A DNA stretch of 64,000 nucleotides, from positions 7,345-71,344 of the forward strand of contig UQMK01000010.1 in assembly GCA_900542085.1 (NCBI GenBank), given 5' to 3'. Shown in pieces: positions 8,840-17,229 of this stretch (the stretch's first letter is position 1; each line of letters begins with the position of its first letter). The position numbers and the translations under genes were made by a program. The notes beneath the pieces were generated by a model. The model saw only the letters and a list, made by a program, of their open reading frames with translations, was not told the origin of the DNA and ran no database searches. This stretch comes from an uncultured Collinsella sp. (GTDB lineage Bacteria > Actinomycetota > Coriobacteriia > Coriobacteriales > Coriobacteriaceae).

Positions 8840-9556
8840 ATGAATGTAGAAACTGCGCAGCGGCTCGCCGACCTTCGCCGCAGCAAAGGCTTTAGCCAAG
8901 AAGGGCTCGCACGAAAGCTGGGGCTGTCGCGCCAAGCGGTCAGTAAATGGGAGCGTGCAGAGAGCTCGCCCGATACCGAGAACCTGATCTCGCTCGCCAA
9001 ACTCTATGGCGTGAGCCTGGACGAGCTGCTCAATCCGAGCGATGAGATCGAGGACGATATCGAGTTTGAGAACGAGGACCGCGCCCGTCAGCGCGAGGCC
9101 GAGGCGGCAGAGCGCGCGCGTACCCATGAGGCGGCGGCACGTGCCACCGAGGCGGCAACACAGGCGAGTGATGCTGCGGCCAAGGCGGCGCAAGCGGCAA
9201 GCTGGAGTGCACAGGCCGCCAATGCCGCTACGGCGCAGGCGACGAGTGGCGGCGCAGTTGGCTCGACTCCGGTGAAGGGCCCGTTCCAGTCATTCCCGTA
9301 TTGGGCCGTGTGCTGGCTGCTGTTCTTTTTGCTGATGTTCCTGTTTGGCGCCGGCCCCTTTGCCGCGCTGATCTTCTTTACGATTCCCATCTATCACTGG
9401 GTTGCGCGTGCGCTCGATGGTGATTGGGCACGCGGGGATATTCAGGTTGGTCCGGCGCCGGCGGCGGCTTGGGCTCAGAATGCTTCCGCTCCGGTTGATA
9501 CTGACGTGGCTACCGCGACTACCGCTGACCCGATCGCCAAAGAGGGTGATGAATGA
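8840..9556 (+). CDS. XRE-family regulator with membrane-anchor C-terminus
   Basis: A 238-residue protein with an N-terminal helix-turn-helix (residues about 5-62; SQEGLARKLGLSRQAVSKWER), then an alanine/glutamate-rich coiled-coil stretch (about 70-140), then two hydrophobic segments (about 155-190) and a low-complexity tail. An SD AGGAGG lies 6 bases before ATG 8840. It overlaps the next gene by four bases (ATGA), so the two are co-translated. The layout of a DNA-binding head tethered to the membrane, next to a DUF4097 protein, suggests regulation in response to an envelope signal; this is inference from architecture. Confidence 0.85.
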   Translation: MNVETAQRLADLRRSKGFSQEGLARKLGLSRQAVSKWERAESSPDTENLISLAKLYGVSLDELLNPSDEIEDDIEFENEDRARQREAEAAERARTHEAAARATEAATQASDAAAKAAQAASWSAQAANAATAQATSGGAVGSTPVKGPFQSFPYWAVCWLLFFLLMFLFGAGPFAALIFFTIPIYHWVARALDGDWARGDIQVGPAPAAAWAQNASAPVDTDVATATTADPIAKEGDE

Positions 9557-10452
9557 TGAAGCTTTCGCATGAATCCAAGGTACGCTTGGGCGTTGGCATC
9601 GGAGCGTTCGTGCTCATCATCGGACTTGTCTTTGGCACTTCGCGGCTATTGGCTCATTCCGATATGGTGCGTACGACCGGTATTCTATCTGGCAATTTGT
9701 CTGATTTTGACGATATGTTTGACGACGATGATCTCTTGGATAACGGCAACTATTCCGCTCGGCCTCAACAGCTTTCGAGCGAAACGTTTGATGCCGACGC
9801 GTTCACATCGCTTGACTTGGACGTGACGTCGGGCACGGTCGAGATCAAACACGTCTCCGGCGGGCCGGTGCGCGTAATTGAAAGCGGGCGTGTGGCAACG
9901 GGGACCGTTGCCTTCGATGCGGCAACCCAAAATCTGGCCGAAATCAAGGGCTCTACGCTCAAAATTCGCCAGTTCGATTGCGATGACGAGCGCGCCATTG
10001 ACCGCACGGTTACCGTCGAACTGCCGCGCGAAGTTGCCGATAACATGGTGGGCATTACAGCGAATGTAGGATCGGGCGATCTGACGGTCACGGACATTGC
10101 GTGCCATGACCTCAACCTGACTTTGGACTCGGGAGACGTTGAGTTTGCGGGCACCGTGACCGACACCCTGAATGCCAAGGTCGGTTCGGGCGATGTGACG
10201 TTCGAGCTCTACCAGGCCCCCGCGAAGTCGATGGACGTGAGCGTGGGCTCGGGCGATGTGGAGATGACGGTTCCGAACTCGACGGGCTTTAAGGCGAGCC
10301 TTACCCTGGGTAGCGGCGACTTCGAGAGCGATTTCCTTCCGCTTGGCTACGACGGCGAGACCATTTTGAATCTTGAATTCGATAACGGCGATAAGTCTGC
10401 CACGTATCGTTTTAAGGTCGGTTCGGGCGACATGTCGTTTGATCCGGAGTGA
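9553..10452 (+). CDS. DUF4097-family beta-repeat membrane protein
   Basis: A 299-residue protein with one N-terminal membrane segment (about residues 10-30) and an extracytoplasmic region built of short beta repeats. A (V/L/K)GSGD motif or a close variant recurs about six times, once per repeat, as expected of the DUF4097 beta-helix-like fold. The stretch after the membrane segment is acidic (DFDDMFDDDDLL). Two overlapping starts exist at 9553 and 9556; translation is coupled to the upstream regulator. By analogy with similar pairs in Gram-positives (a regulator and its DUF4097 partner, as in LiaG-type settings), a role in envelope stress sensing is plausible. Confidence 0.85.
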   Translation: MMKLSHESKVRLGVGIGAFVLIIGLVFGTSRLLAHSDMVRTTGILSGNLSDFDDMFDDDDLLDNGNYSARPQQLSSETFDADAFTSLDLDVTSGTVEIKHVSGGPVRVIESGRVATGTVAFDAATQNLAEIKGSTLKIRQFDCDDERAIDRTVTVELPREVADNMVGITANVGSGDLTVTDIACHDLNLTLDSGDVEFAGTVTDTLNAKVGSGDVTFELYQAPAKSMDVSVGSGDVEMTVPNSTGFKASLTLGSGDFESDFLPLGYDGETILNLEFDNGDKSATYRFKVGSGDMSFDPE

Positions 10453-10499
10453 CAGACGGCTATCGAAGACTTATAAACCATAGTCGCGCTCTTTGATGG

Positions 10500-10536
10500 A
10501 GGCGCCGGGGCCGTGGTCGGCTTCGGCGCCTTTGCC
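10500..10536 (+). terminator. probable terminator after the DUF4097 gene
   Basis: AGGCGCCGGGGCCG pairs with CGGCTTCGGCGCCT around TGGT, followed by TTTGCCTTT. The hairpin is strong, the T tract interrupted. Confidence 0.6.
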
Positions 10537-10550
10537 TTTACAATGGGGAC

Positions 10551-12458
10551 ATGGAACAGATTATCTTGAACATACTCGAGGCTCTGCGTCGCGGCGAGAC
10601 TGTGGACGACAAAGCGCTCGTCAAACTGATACATGCCGAGGCGCGCCGTGAGGGTGCCGACAAACGCGATTTGGCCAAGCGCCGCTTGCTGCCGTTTTAC
10701 CAGCGGGTGAAGCGCGAGGAGCCGGCACGTTGGGCTGGGTGGAATGTCGATTCCGATCTGGAGCGTCAACTGCTGCAGGTGTTGCGTATGAAGCCTCGTC
10801 GCACGGCTTCGGGCGTGGCAACCATTACCGTCATCACCAAGCCGTGGCCGTGCTCGGGCGATTGCCTGTTTTGCCCCAACGACCTGCGCATGCCCAAAAG
10901 CTATTTACATGCCGAGCCGGCGTGTGCCCGTGCAGAGCAAAACTGCTTCGATCCATATCTGCAGGTGAGCGCCCGTTTGACCGCGCTTTCGCAGATGGGT
11001 CATGCGATCGATAAGATCGAGCTCATTGTGCTTGGCGGTACCTGGAGCGACTATCCGCAAGGGTATCAGATGTGGTTTATGTCGGAGCTCTTCCGCGCGC
11101 TCAATGACGATGCCGTGGCCGGCGTGGCGGCCAACCCCATGTTGGCGCGTCCGGGCATCAGCCGTGCCGAGGCAGGGCGCCTGCTCGATGACGCTCCCGC
11201 CGATGCCCTGCCGCCGGTGGTGGCGGAGCGTCGCGAACGCTATCGGGCCGTCGGTATTGCGACCGACGAGGCCGAGCTTGCGAGCGGTGTTACCGACGAG
11301 CAGGGGCGTGTGGATGCTGCCGTGGGCGGCTATAACCGCGCGGTGCGTCGTCTGTACGGCCCTGGTACGCCGTGGGGCGAGGTTGCCGAGTGGCAAACGA
11401 CAACGATGGAAGAGCTCGAGCGCCAGCAGCGCATCAACGAGACGGCGAAGCATCGTGTGGTGGGGCTCGTTATCGAGACGCGCCCCGATGCCGTAACGCC
11501 GCAGGCCCTCACGCTCATCCGCCGCCTGGGCTGCACCAAGATTCAGATGGGTATCCAGAGCCTCGACCAGCACCTGCTCGATATCAACGAGCGCCGTATT
11601 ACGGTGGCTCAGATCGAGCAGGCGTTTTCGCTTGCACGATTGTTTGGCTTTAAGATCCATGCGCATTTTATGCTTAACCTGCTGGGCGCCACGCCCGAGG
11701 GGGACAAGCGCGATTATGAGCGCTTTATGACCGAAGGGGCCTTTATGCCCGACGAGGTCAAGGTCTACCCGTGTGCGCTCATCGAGGGCTCGCGTCTGGT
11801 GGGCTGCTATGAGCGTGGCGAGTGGCGCCCCTATACCGAGGATGAGCTGCTCGATGTGCTGGCCGACGACATCGTGGTGACGCCGGCGTTCTGCCGTATC
11901 AGTCGCATGATCCGCGACTTTAGCTCCGACGACATCATGGTGGGCAACAAGAAGCCCAACCTGCGTCAGCTCGTTGAGAACCGCCTGGCGGCTCGTGGGG
12001 AAGGCGCGACGGTGCGCGAGATCCGCTATCGCGAGATCAGCACGGCGGGTGCCGACCTGGATGAGCTGACCCTTGATGAGGAGGTGGCGTACGAGACGCC
12101 GGTGACGCACGAGCGCTTTTTGCAGTGGGTGACGCCGCAGGGCAAGATCGTGGGCTTTTTGCGCCTGTCGCTGCCCGATCGTACTTTTGTTGCCGCGCAT
12201 GCGGACGAGTTGCCGACGACGCCGGACGAGGCGATGATTCGCGAGGTGCACGTGTATGGCATGGCGGCGCGCGTGGGGGATCAAGGCCAGGCGGCCCAGC
12301 ACCATGGATTGGGGCGTTTGCTCGTAGAGCATGCATGCGAGATCGCCCGGGATGCGGGCTATGCGCGCATCAACGTGATTAGCGCGATTGGCACACGCGA
12401 GTACTATCGCCATCTTGGATTTTATGACCATGGCCTTTATCTGCAAAAGGAGCTCTAG
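10551..12458 (+). CDS. elp3: tRNA uridine-34 5-carboxymethylaminomethyl-type modification enzyme Elp3
   Basis: A 635-residue Elp3: radical SAM domain plus C-terminal GNAT acetyltransferase. The iron-sulfur motif is C101-x3-C105-x2-C108 in WPCSGDCLFCPN; downstream, IETRPD and KIQMGIQS are typical of the Elp3 radical SAM core. The GNAT part holds REVHVYG and QHHGLGRLL, the acetyl-CoA loop. The family uses acetyl-CoA and SAM to build the cm5 side chain on wobble uridine. The bacterial protein works without the other Elongator subunits. The stop codon at 12456-12458 abuts the ATG of the next gene, so they are one transcription unit. Identity is clear; the tRNA targets here are not known. Confidence 0.92.
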   Translation: MEQIILNILEALRRGETVDDKALVKLIHAEARREGADKRDLAKRRLLPFYQRVKREEPARWAGWNVDSDLERQLLQVLRMKPRRTASGVATITVITKPWPCSGDCLFCPNDLRMPKSYLHAEPACARAEQNCFDPYLQVSARLTALSQMGHAIDKIELIVLGGTWSDYPQGYQMWFMSELFRALNDDAVAGVAANPMLARPGISRAEAGRLLDDAPADALPPVVAERRERYRAVGIATDEAELASGVTDEQGRVDAAVGGYNRAVRRLYGPGTPWGEVAEWQTTTMEELERQQRINETAKHRVVGLVIETRPDAVTPQALTLIRRLGCTKIQMGIQSLDQHLLDINERRITVAQIEQAFSLARLFGFKIHAHFMLNLLGATPEGDKRDYERFMTEGAFMPDEVKVYPCALIEGSRLVGCYERGEWRPYTEDELLDVLADDIVVTPAFCRISRMIRDFSSDDIMVGNKKPNLRQLVENRLAARGEGATVREIRYREISTAGADLDELTLDEEVAYETPVTHERFLQWVTPQGKIVGFLRLSLPDRTFVAAHADELPTTPDEAMIREVHVYGMAARVGDQGQAAQHHGLGRLLVEHACEIARDAGYARINVISAIGTREYYRHLGFYDHGLYLQKEL

Positions 12459-13337
12459 ATGAACAAGCCGAGTGTTTCTGCTGGTGTCGTTGCCGGCGTT
12501 GCTCTGGGAGCCGCGGCGCTTGGTGCGGCCGCTGTCGCTGTTCGTGCTGCCTGTCTGCAGGTTGCGCGAACCCGCAATGGGTTGGCGCGTGTGAAACGCG
12601 TGCACGATGAGGGCGGCGATGAGATTCGCGTGTTGGTGCAAGGCGGCGTCTACCAAAGCGCAAGCTACATTGGCGAGCGTTGGGCGGAGCCCGTCTTTGC
12701 GTACTATCGTGCGTTTGACGACGTGTTTGAGTCCGAGGATGCGATGCGCGACGCTTATGGTCACGGCATCGACCGTATGCTTATGCTGGGCGGCGGTGGG
12801 TTTGCCTATCCCAAGTTCGCGCTGATGTCGCACGAGAGCTTGCGCATGGACGTCATTGAGTACGATGCCGAGATTACGCGCCTGGCGCGCCGCTGGTTCT
12901 ACCTAGACGAGCTGGAGCGCGCGGCGGGCGATCGCCTGCGGGTAATAACCGCTGAGGCTCGCTCGTATTTGGGTGTGACGAGCGTGGGCCATCGTCGCTA
13001 CGACGTGGTCGTGAGCGATTGCTTTGGCGGCGCCGAGCCCGTGCGCGGGCTGGCGACCGTTGAGGCGCTGCGCCTGGTGCGGGGCAGCCTGAACCCCGGG
13101 GGTATCTACGTGGCCAATATCGTGAGTGCGAACAGGGGGAGCGACGTGACGTTCCTGCGCGATTGCGCCGCCACGGCACTCGAGGTATTCGCCCACGCTT
13201 GGGTAGTGCCTTGCGGCGATGCGGAGTTCGGCGGCGAGGAGAATTATCTGCTCATCGCCAGCGACGGCGACTACGCCTTTGCCGAAGCCGTGCCCTTCGA
13301 CACCGACTTCCTCGGCACCGTCCTTCACGACAAGTAA
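12459..13337 (+). CDS. spermidine/putrescine synthase-like protein with N-terminal membrane segment
   Basis: A 292-residue protein. The first 30 residues form an alanine/valine-rich hydrophobic helix (signal anchor). The remainder is a Rossmann methyltransferase-like fold of the spermidine synthase group: LMLGGGGFAYPK as the nucleotide-binding loop, MDVIEYDAEI as the acidic strand, and YDVVVSDCFGG in place of the catalytic YDVII-D-(S/T). The usual polyamine-binding residues are not obvious, so the true reaction is uncertain. Start ATG 12459 lies directly after the elp3 stop. Likely made with Elp3, though no functional link is known to me. Confidence 0.75.
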   Translation: MNKPSVSAGVVAGVALGAAALGAAAVAVRAACLQVARTRNGLARVKRVHDEGGDEIRVLVQGGVYQSASYIGERWAEPVFAYYRAFDDVFESEDAMRDAYGHGIDRMLMLGGGGFAYPKFALMSHESLRMDVIEYDAEITRLARRWFYLDELERAAGDRLRVITAEARSYLGVTSVGHRRYDVVVSDCFGGAEPVRGLATVEALRLVRGSLNPGGIYVANIVSANRGSDVTFLRDCAATALEVFAHAWVVPCGDAEFGGEENYLLIASDGDYAFAEAVPFDTDFLGTVLHDK

Positions 13338-13344
13338 GTCTCCC

Positions 13345-13365
13345 CGTCCCAAAAAGACTGGTCTT
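13345..13365. repeat. GTCCC-containing palindrome between convergent genes
   Basis: The 26-bp gap between two convergent stop codons reads CCCGTCCCAAAAAGACTGGTCTT: AAGAC-TG-GTCTT is a small palindrome next to GTCCCAAAAA, the motif also found at 22712-22730. Too small to be certain as a repeat copy. Confidence 0.4.
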
Positions 13366-15808
13366 AGGCGTGGTCGCGCCAGCTGCGGACGCGCTGCTTC
13401 ATGCCCTCTATGTCGAGCACGCCTTCGGCAAAGCCCTTGCGCACGAGCTCCTCGGGAACGTACTCGTCGTAGCGATCAAAATAAGGCACCTCGCCGGGAT
13501 AGACGAGCTCGATGGGATCAAAGTCCTTCTCGGCCTCGGCGGCGAGCACCTCAAAGAACGTCTCCTCGTCGGCCTTCATCTTGAACTGCATAAAGTATGG
13601 ACGCGACGAATCGAGCCCGCGAAGACCAAGCTCCGCGGCGGATTTAATCTTGAGCATGCGCTCGAGTGCCAAAAAGGCGTAACTGCCCAGCCAGGGGAAG
13701 AGCACCCAGGTGTCGCCGCCCAGGTTAATGAGCGGTTTAGTTCCCGCACCCGAAATCTCGGTCGTATGGCGAGCCTGCGCCAAACGGGCTCGTGCGTTAC
13801 CCATAAGGTACGGATACGCCGCGTGCTCGTTGAGAGCCTTGCGCATGCGCTCGAGTACGTGTGTATTGATGTCACCGGGGCAGTCGCCAAAGTAGGCCGG
13901 CACCCGGCCCTTGACCTGCGTGGCAAAGACGGTGTGGCGCTTCCAGTCCACTTCCTCGACAATCCAGCAGTGTCCGGCGATGGCGATGCGTTCACCGGGC
14001 GGTGGCGGGTTGACGATCGTGCCCAATTCGGCCGACTCGCTACGAACGGTGAACTCCTCGTTTTCCTGGAACACGGCGTAGAACTTAAAGTTGTTGATGA
14101 TGCGCTCGCCCGCGAGGCCCACGATGAGCCCGCCGCTCTCGGTGACCTGGATGTGGTCGATCTTAATGAGGTGACGCAGCAGTACGCGATAGTCATCGGC
14201 CGAGATGCGATGGAAATAGCTGAGTGTGAGCACGCGCTGGGCAAGTTCTGCCGGCGTGAGCTCGCCGGTGCTGGCAAGCGTCGACATAGTCTGGTGGTAG
14301 AGCAGGCTGTAGGGGAGTCGATCGAGCTCGGGCGGCTCGACCCACTTTTCCTCGCGATAGAGTTGTACGAGCGCGATGCCCTGCAGGAGCTTCCACGGAA
14401 TGGTCTCGGGCATCATCGTGCGCGGCTCGGGCTCTTCCTCGCGCATGACAAACCACATCTCGGGCGGAAGATCGCGGCGTCCCGTGCGGCCCATTCGCTG
14501 CAAAAAGGAGCTGACGGTAAACGGCGCGTCGATCTGGAAGGCACGCTCCAAGCGACCGATATCGATACCGAGCTCCAGCGTAGAGGTGGTGACGGTCGTT
14601 TGTGCCTGTTCCTCGTCGCGCATGAGCTCTTCTGCCGTCTCGCGCAGCGATGCCGAAAGATTGCCGTGGTGGATGAGAAAGCGGTCGGGCTCGTGCCGGT
14701 TTTCACAGTAGCTGCGCAGCATGGAGCATACGGCCTCTGCCTCTTCGCGCGAGTTAGCAAAGACCAGGCACTTGCGGCCGCGCGTGTGCTCAAAGATATA
14801 GCCCATGCCGGGGTCGGCGTTGTCGGGCGCCGTGTCGGTGGGGTTGAGAAGCGCCTGCTCGGTCGCTCGTGGGATGTCGACTTCGCCCTCGGGGGCCGAG
14901 GAAGTTTGGCGGTCCTTGGGAGCGGGCTTTTCCCGTGCCCGCTCACGACGTTGACGGCGCTCCTCTTGTGTGAGCTGTCCGCTGTGACGCATGTCTTGGG
15001 CGCCGGCGGGCAGTGCCGCGGATGCCGCCGCCTCGATACGCTCGCACGCAAGCACTTCGGCCTCTTGAGGACCCGTGCTCTCGAATCCCCGCTGCTGTGC
15101 CTGGGGACCCGAGTTGTAGAAGTGCTCCATAGAGATGCGCCACACGCGGCGCGGTTCTTCAAAGCGGGGGATAACACAGTCGCGCCCCGTTCCCTGTGAG
15201 AGAAAAGCGCCCGTGCGCTCGGGGTCGCCGATGGTGGCAGAAAGGCCGATGCGTCGAGGCTGCACGCCGGCCATGCGCGAGAGCCGCTCGATAAGGCAGA
15301 GCGTCTGCCCGCCACGGTCGCCGCGCATGAGCGAATGGACCTCGTCGATGACCACGTAGCGCAGGTCGCAAAACATGCGCGGGATCGCCATGTGCTTATG
15401 GATTAAGAGCGCTTCGAGTGACTCGGGCGTAATCTGCAAGATGCCGCTCGGTTTTTTGATGAGCTTAGCCTTGTGAGACTGCGAGACATCGCCATGCCAG
15501 TGCCAGACAGGGATATCGGCCTCTTCGCAGAGGTCGTTGAGACGGACGAACTGATCATTGATGAGCGCCTTGAGGGGGCCGATGTAGAGGGCGCCCACGC
15601 TTGCGGGCGGGTTCTCCCAAAACTCGGTCAGGATGGGAAAGAAGGCTGCCTCGGTTTTGCCGGAAGCCGTGGATGCCGTCAGGAGCACATTATCTTGCGT
15701 GTTAAAGATGGCGTCTGCCGCTGCAACCTGGATAGAGCGCAGACTCTCCCAATCGTGGGAGTAGATGAAGTCTTGGATAAACGGAGCATATCTGTCAAAG
15801 GCGTTCAC
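13364..15808 (-). CDS. sngC: Lhr-like DEAD/DEAH-box helicase (SngC-like), Shango-type defence
   Basis: An 814-residue superfamily 2 helicase. Walker A is STASGKT at residues 46-52, motif II is DEVH at 155-158, GLSATIGDP is motif III, and the second domain has a STLELGIDIG motif and QRMGRTGRR motif VI. A basic, low-complexity insert rich in R, E and Q (about residues 230-330) separates the two RecA domains. I chose GTG 15808 because AGAGGAGG precedes it closely; an open frame continues to 15874 without an SD. It is the last gene of a minus-strand operon after a TerB-N protein and a BrxD-like ATPase, separated from the latter by a palindromic repeat. This gene set matches Shango as I remember it. 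Confidence 0.82.
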   Translation of the reverse strand: MNAFDRYAPFIQDFIYSHDWESLRSIQVAAADAIFNTQDNVLLTASTASGKTEAAFFPILTEFWENPPASVGALYIGPLKALINDQFVRLNDLCEEADIPVWHWHGDVSQSHKAKLIKKPSGILQITPESLEALLIHKHMAIPRMFCDLRYVVIDEVHSLMRGDRGGQTLCLIERLSRMAGVQPRRIGLSATIGDPERTGAFLSQGTGRDCVIPRFEEPRRVWRISMEHFYNSGPQAQQRGFESTGPQEAEVLACERIEAAASAALPAGAQDMRHSGQLTQEERRQRRERAREKPAPKDRQTSSAPEGEVDIPRATEQALLNPTDTAPDNADPGMGYIFEHTRGRKCLVFANSREEAEAVCSMLRSYCENRHEPDRFLIHHGNLSASLRETAEELMRDEEQAQTTVTTSTLELGIDIGRLERAFQIDAPFTVSSFLQRMGRTGRRDLPPEMWFVMREEEPEPRTMMPETIPWKLLQGIALVQLYREEKWVEPPELDRLPYSLLYHQTMSTLASTGELTPAELAQRVLTLSYFHRISADDYRVLLRHLIKIDHIQVTESGGLIVGLAGERIINNFKFYAVFQENEEFTVRSESAELGTIVNPPPPGERIAIAGHCWIVEEVDWKRHTVFATQVKGRVPAYFGDCPGDINTHVLERMRKALNEHAAYPYLMGNARARLAQARHTTEISGAGTKPLINLGGDTWVLFPWLGSYAFLALERMLKIKSAAELGLRGLDSSRPYFMQFKMKADEETFFEVLAAEAEKDFDPIELVYPGEVPYFDRYDEYVPEELVRKGFAEGVLDIEGMKQRVRSWRDHA

Positions 15809-15889
15809 GGGGCCTCCTCTCAAAAACGAATCTCTCAACGCGGCTGGCAACGGCTTGATGCATTGCTGCTTCAACGTTTGCCCAGATAA

Positions 15890-15926
15890 AACCTGCCAAA
15901 ATAAACCTGTCCCTTTTTGGCAGGTT
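15890..15926. repeat. GGGACAG-core palindromic repeat inside the defence operon
   Basis: AACCTGCCAAAA (15890-15901) is exactly complementary to TTTTGGCAGGTT (15915-15926); the centre holds CCTGTCCC. The right arm overlaps the TAA stop codon of the ATPase gene by two bases, so the element sits between the second and third genes of one operon. Confidence 0.75.
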
Positions 15927-17229
15927 AGATGGTGAATTCGGCGAAGTTGCGGTCACCGTCTGCAGCGCCGGTGTCGCCTGTTGCGGCTGCCGGCGCCAGC
16001 GCGTCGCCGCCGACGCTTTGCAGCAGCTCGGCCACATTTGCATCGGGGTTCTGACACAGGATATCGAGCAGCTCGATAAAGTCACGGATGACCTCACGCG
16101 GCGTCAAGTGCGTATCGGCTCCCACGCGGCCAAACTCAATCTTGAGAAAGTCCACCAAGTCGTTCTCGGTAAGCGTGGGCGTCCAGCCAAAGTAGCCGGC
16201 ATGGATCTGCATGAGTTTTTCGATGAGCACCAGCAGTTCCTCATAGGTGAGTGGCTGCAGGCGGATGATGGGCGCGAGCATGTCCTTAAGGTCCTCGCGC
16301 GCAAAGCGGCCCTGAGCGAGTCGGCTGCGCAGGGCTTCGTAGGAGAACACGCCGCGGCGGCGGTCTTCGATGGAGGTTGGCGTGCCGCCCATGATCATGC
16401 CCAGGTACTGCGCTTTGCCCTGGAGCGTGTCGTTGTACATGGTCAAGATCTTCTCGTAGTTGTATTGGCGCGTGATCGCGTTGGGAATCTTGTACAGATT
16501 CACGAGCTCGTCGATGAGCACCAGCATGCCCTTGTAGCCGCTGCAGACCAAAAAGCGCGCAATGAGCTTAACGTAGTCGTACCAGTCGTCATCACTGATG
16601 ATGGTCGAGGAGCCCAGCTCGGCGCGTGCCTCACTCTTGGTGCGGTACTCGCCGCGAATCCATTTGGTCACGCGGCTCATGGCTTCTTCGTCGCCCTCGG
16701 ATACTGCCGCGCGGTAGCGGCGGAGCATGCGGGCGAAGTCGAAGCCGTGGACCATTTCCTCGAGCGGGGCCAGTTGGGCATTGACGGCAGACTCATCGGC
16801 ATCGGAACACGAGGCGACCCAGCGATCCAGGATAAGGTTGAGCGCACCGCCCTCGGGGCGCGTTTTAGTCGATATGTTGCGGATGAGCTCACGGTAGGTG
16901 GCAAGGCCCTGTCCCTGGCCGCCCTGCAGGCGGCGCTCAGGGGATAGGTCGGCATCGGCGACGACGAATCCCTCACCCATGGCGTGCGTGCGGATGGTCT
17001 GGAGCAAAAAGCTCTTGCCGGCTCCGTAGCGACCGACCAGAAAGCGGAAGCTCGCGCCGCCGTCGGCGATGAGACCCAGGTCGGTGAGCAGGGCGCGGAT
17101 CTCTACCTCGCGCCCTACGGTGATGTAGGGAAGGCCGATGCGCGGGACCACGCCGCCCTTGAGCGAGTTGAGAATGACGGCGGCGACGCGCTTGGGCACA
17201 CGGGGTGCTGCGGATGTGGTATCACTCAT
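15925..17229 (-). CDS. sngB: BrxD-like (DUF2791) P-loop ATPase (SngB-like), Shango-type defence
   Basis: A 434-residue P-loop ATPase. Walker A is VGRYGAGKS near 65-73, Walker B is LVLIDEL at 236-242, and an arginine-rich segment (SRLAQGRFAREDLK) follows in the sensor region. The overall sequence resembles DUF2791/BrxD ATP-binding proteins of BREX type 2 systems. Its start (ATG 17229) overlaps the end of the upstream TerB-N gene by eight bases, giving tight coupling. No BREX methylase or PglZ phosphatase is nearby, so it is not BREX. In Shango the equivalent protein is the ATPase subunit working with the helicase; the mechanism is unknown. Confidence 0.82.
   Translation of the reverse strand: MSDTTSAAPRVPKRVAAVILNSLKGGVVPRIGLPYITVGREVEIRALLTDLGLIADGGASFRFLVGRYGAGKSFLLQTIRTHAMGEGFVVADADLSPERRLQGGQGQGLATYRELIRNISTKTRPEGGALNLILDRWVASCSDADESAVNAQLAPLEEMVHGFDFARMLRRYRAAVSEGDEEAMSRVTKWIRGEYRTKSEARAELGSSTIISDDDWYDYVKLIARFLVCSGYKGMLVLIDELVNLYKIPNAITRQYNYEKILTMYNDTLQGKAQYLGMIMGGTPTSIEDRRRGVFSYEALRSRLAQGRFAREDLKDMLAPIIRLQPLTYEELLVLIEKLMQIHAGYFGWTPTLTENDLVDFLKIEFGRVGADTHLTPREVIRDFIELLDILCQNPDANVAELLQSVGGDALAPAAATGDTGAADGDRNFAEFTI

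Noticed and set aside
10905..12833. A 642-codon minus-strand frame opposite elp3
   Set aside because: Low-complexity Arg/His/Leu composition, no SD and no recognisable domain; elp3 is certain.
13163..15199. A 678-codon plus-strand frame opposite the helicase gene
   Set aside because: No SD and no domain; the minus-strand helicase has all its motifs.
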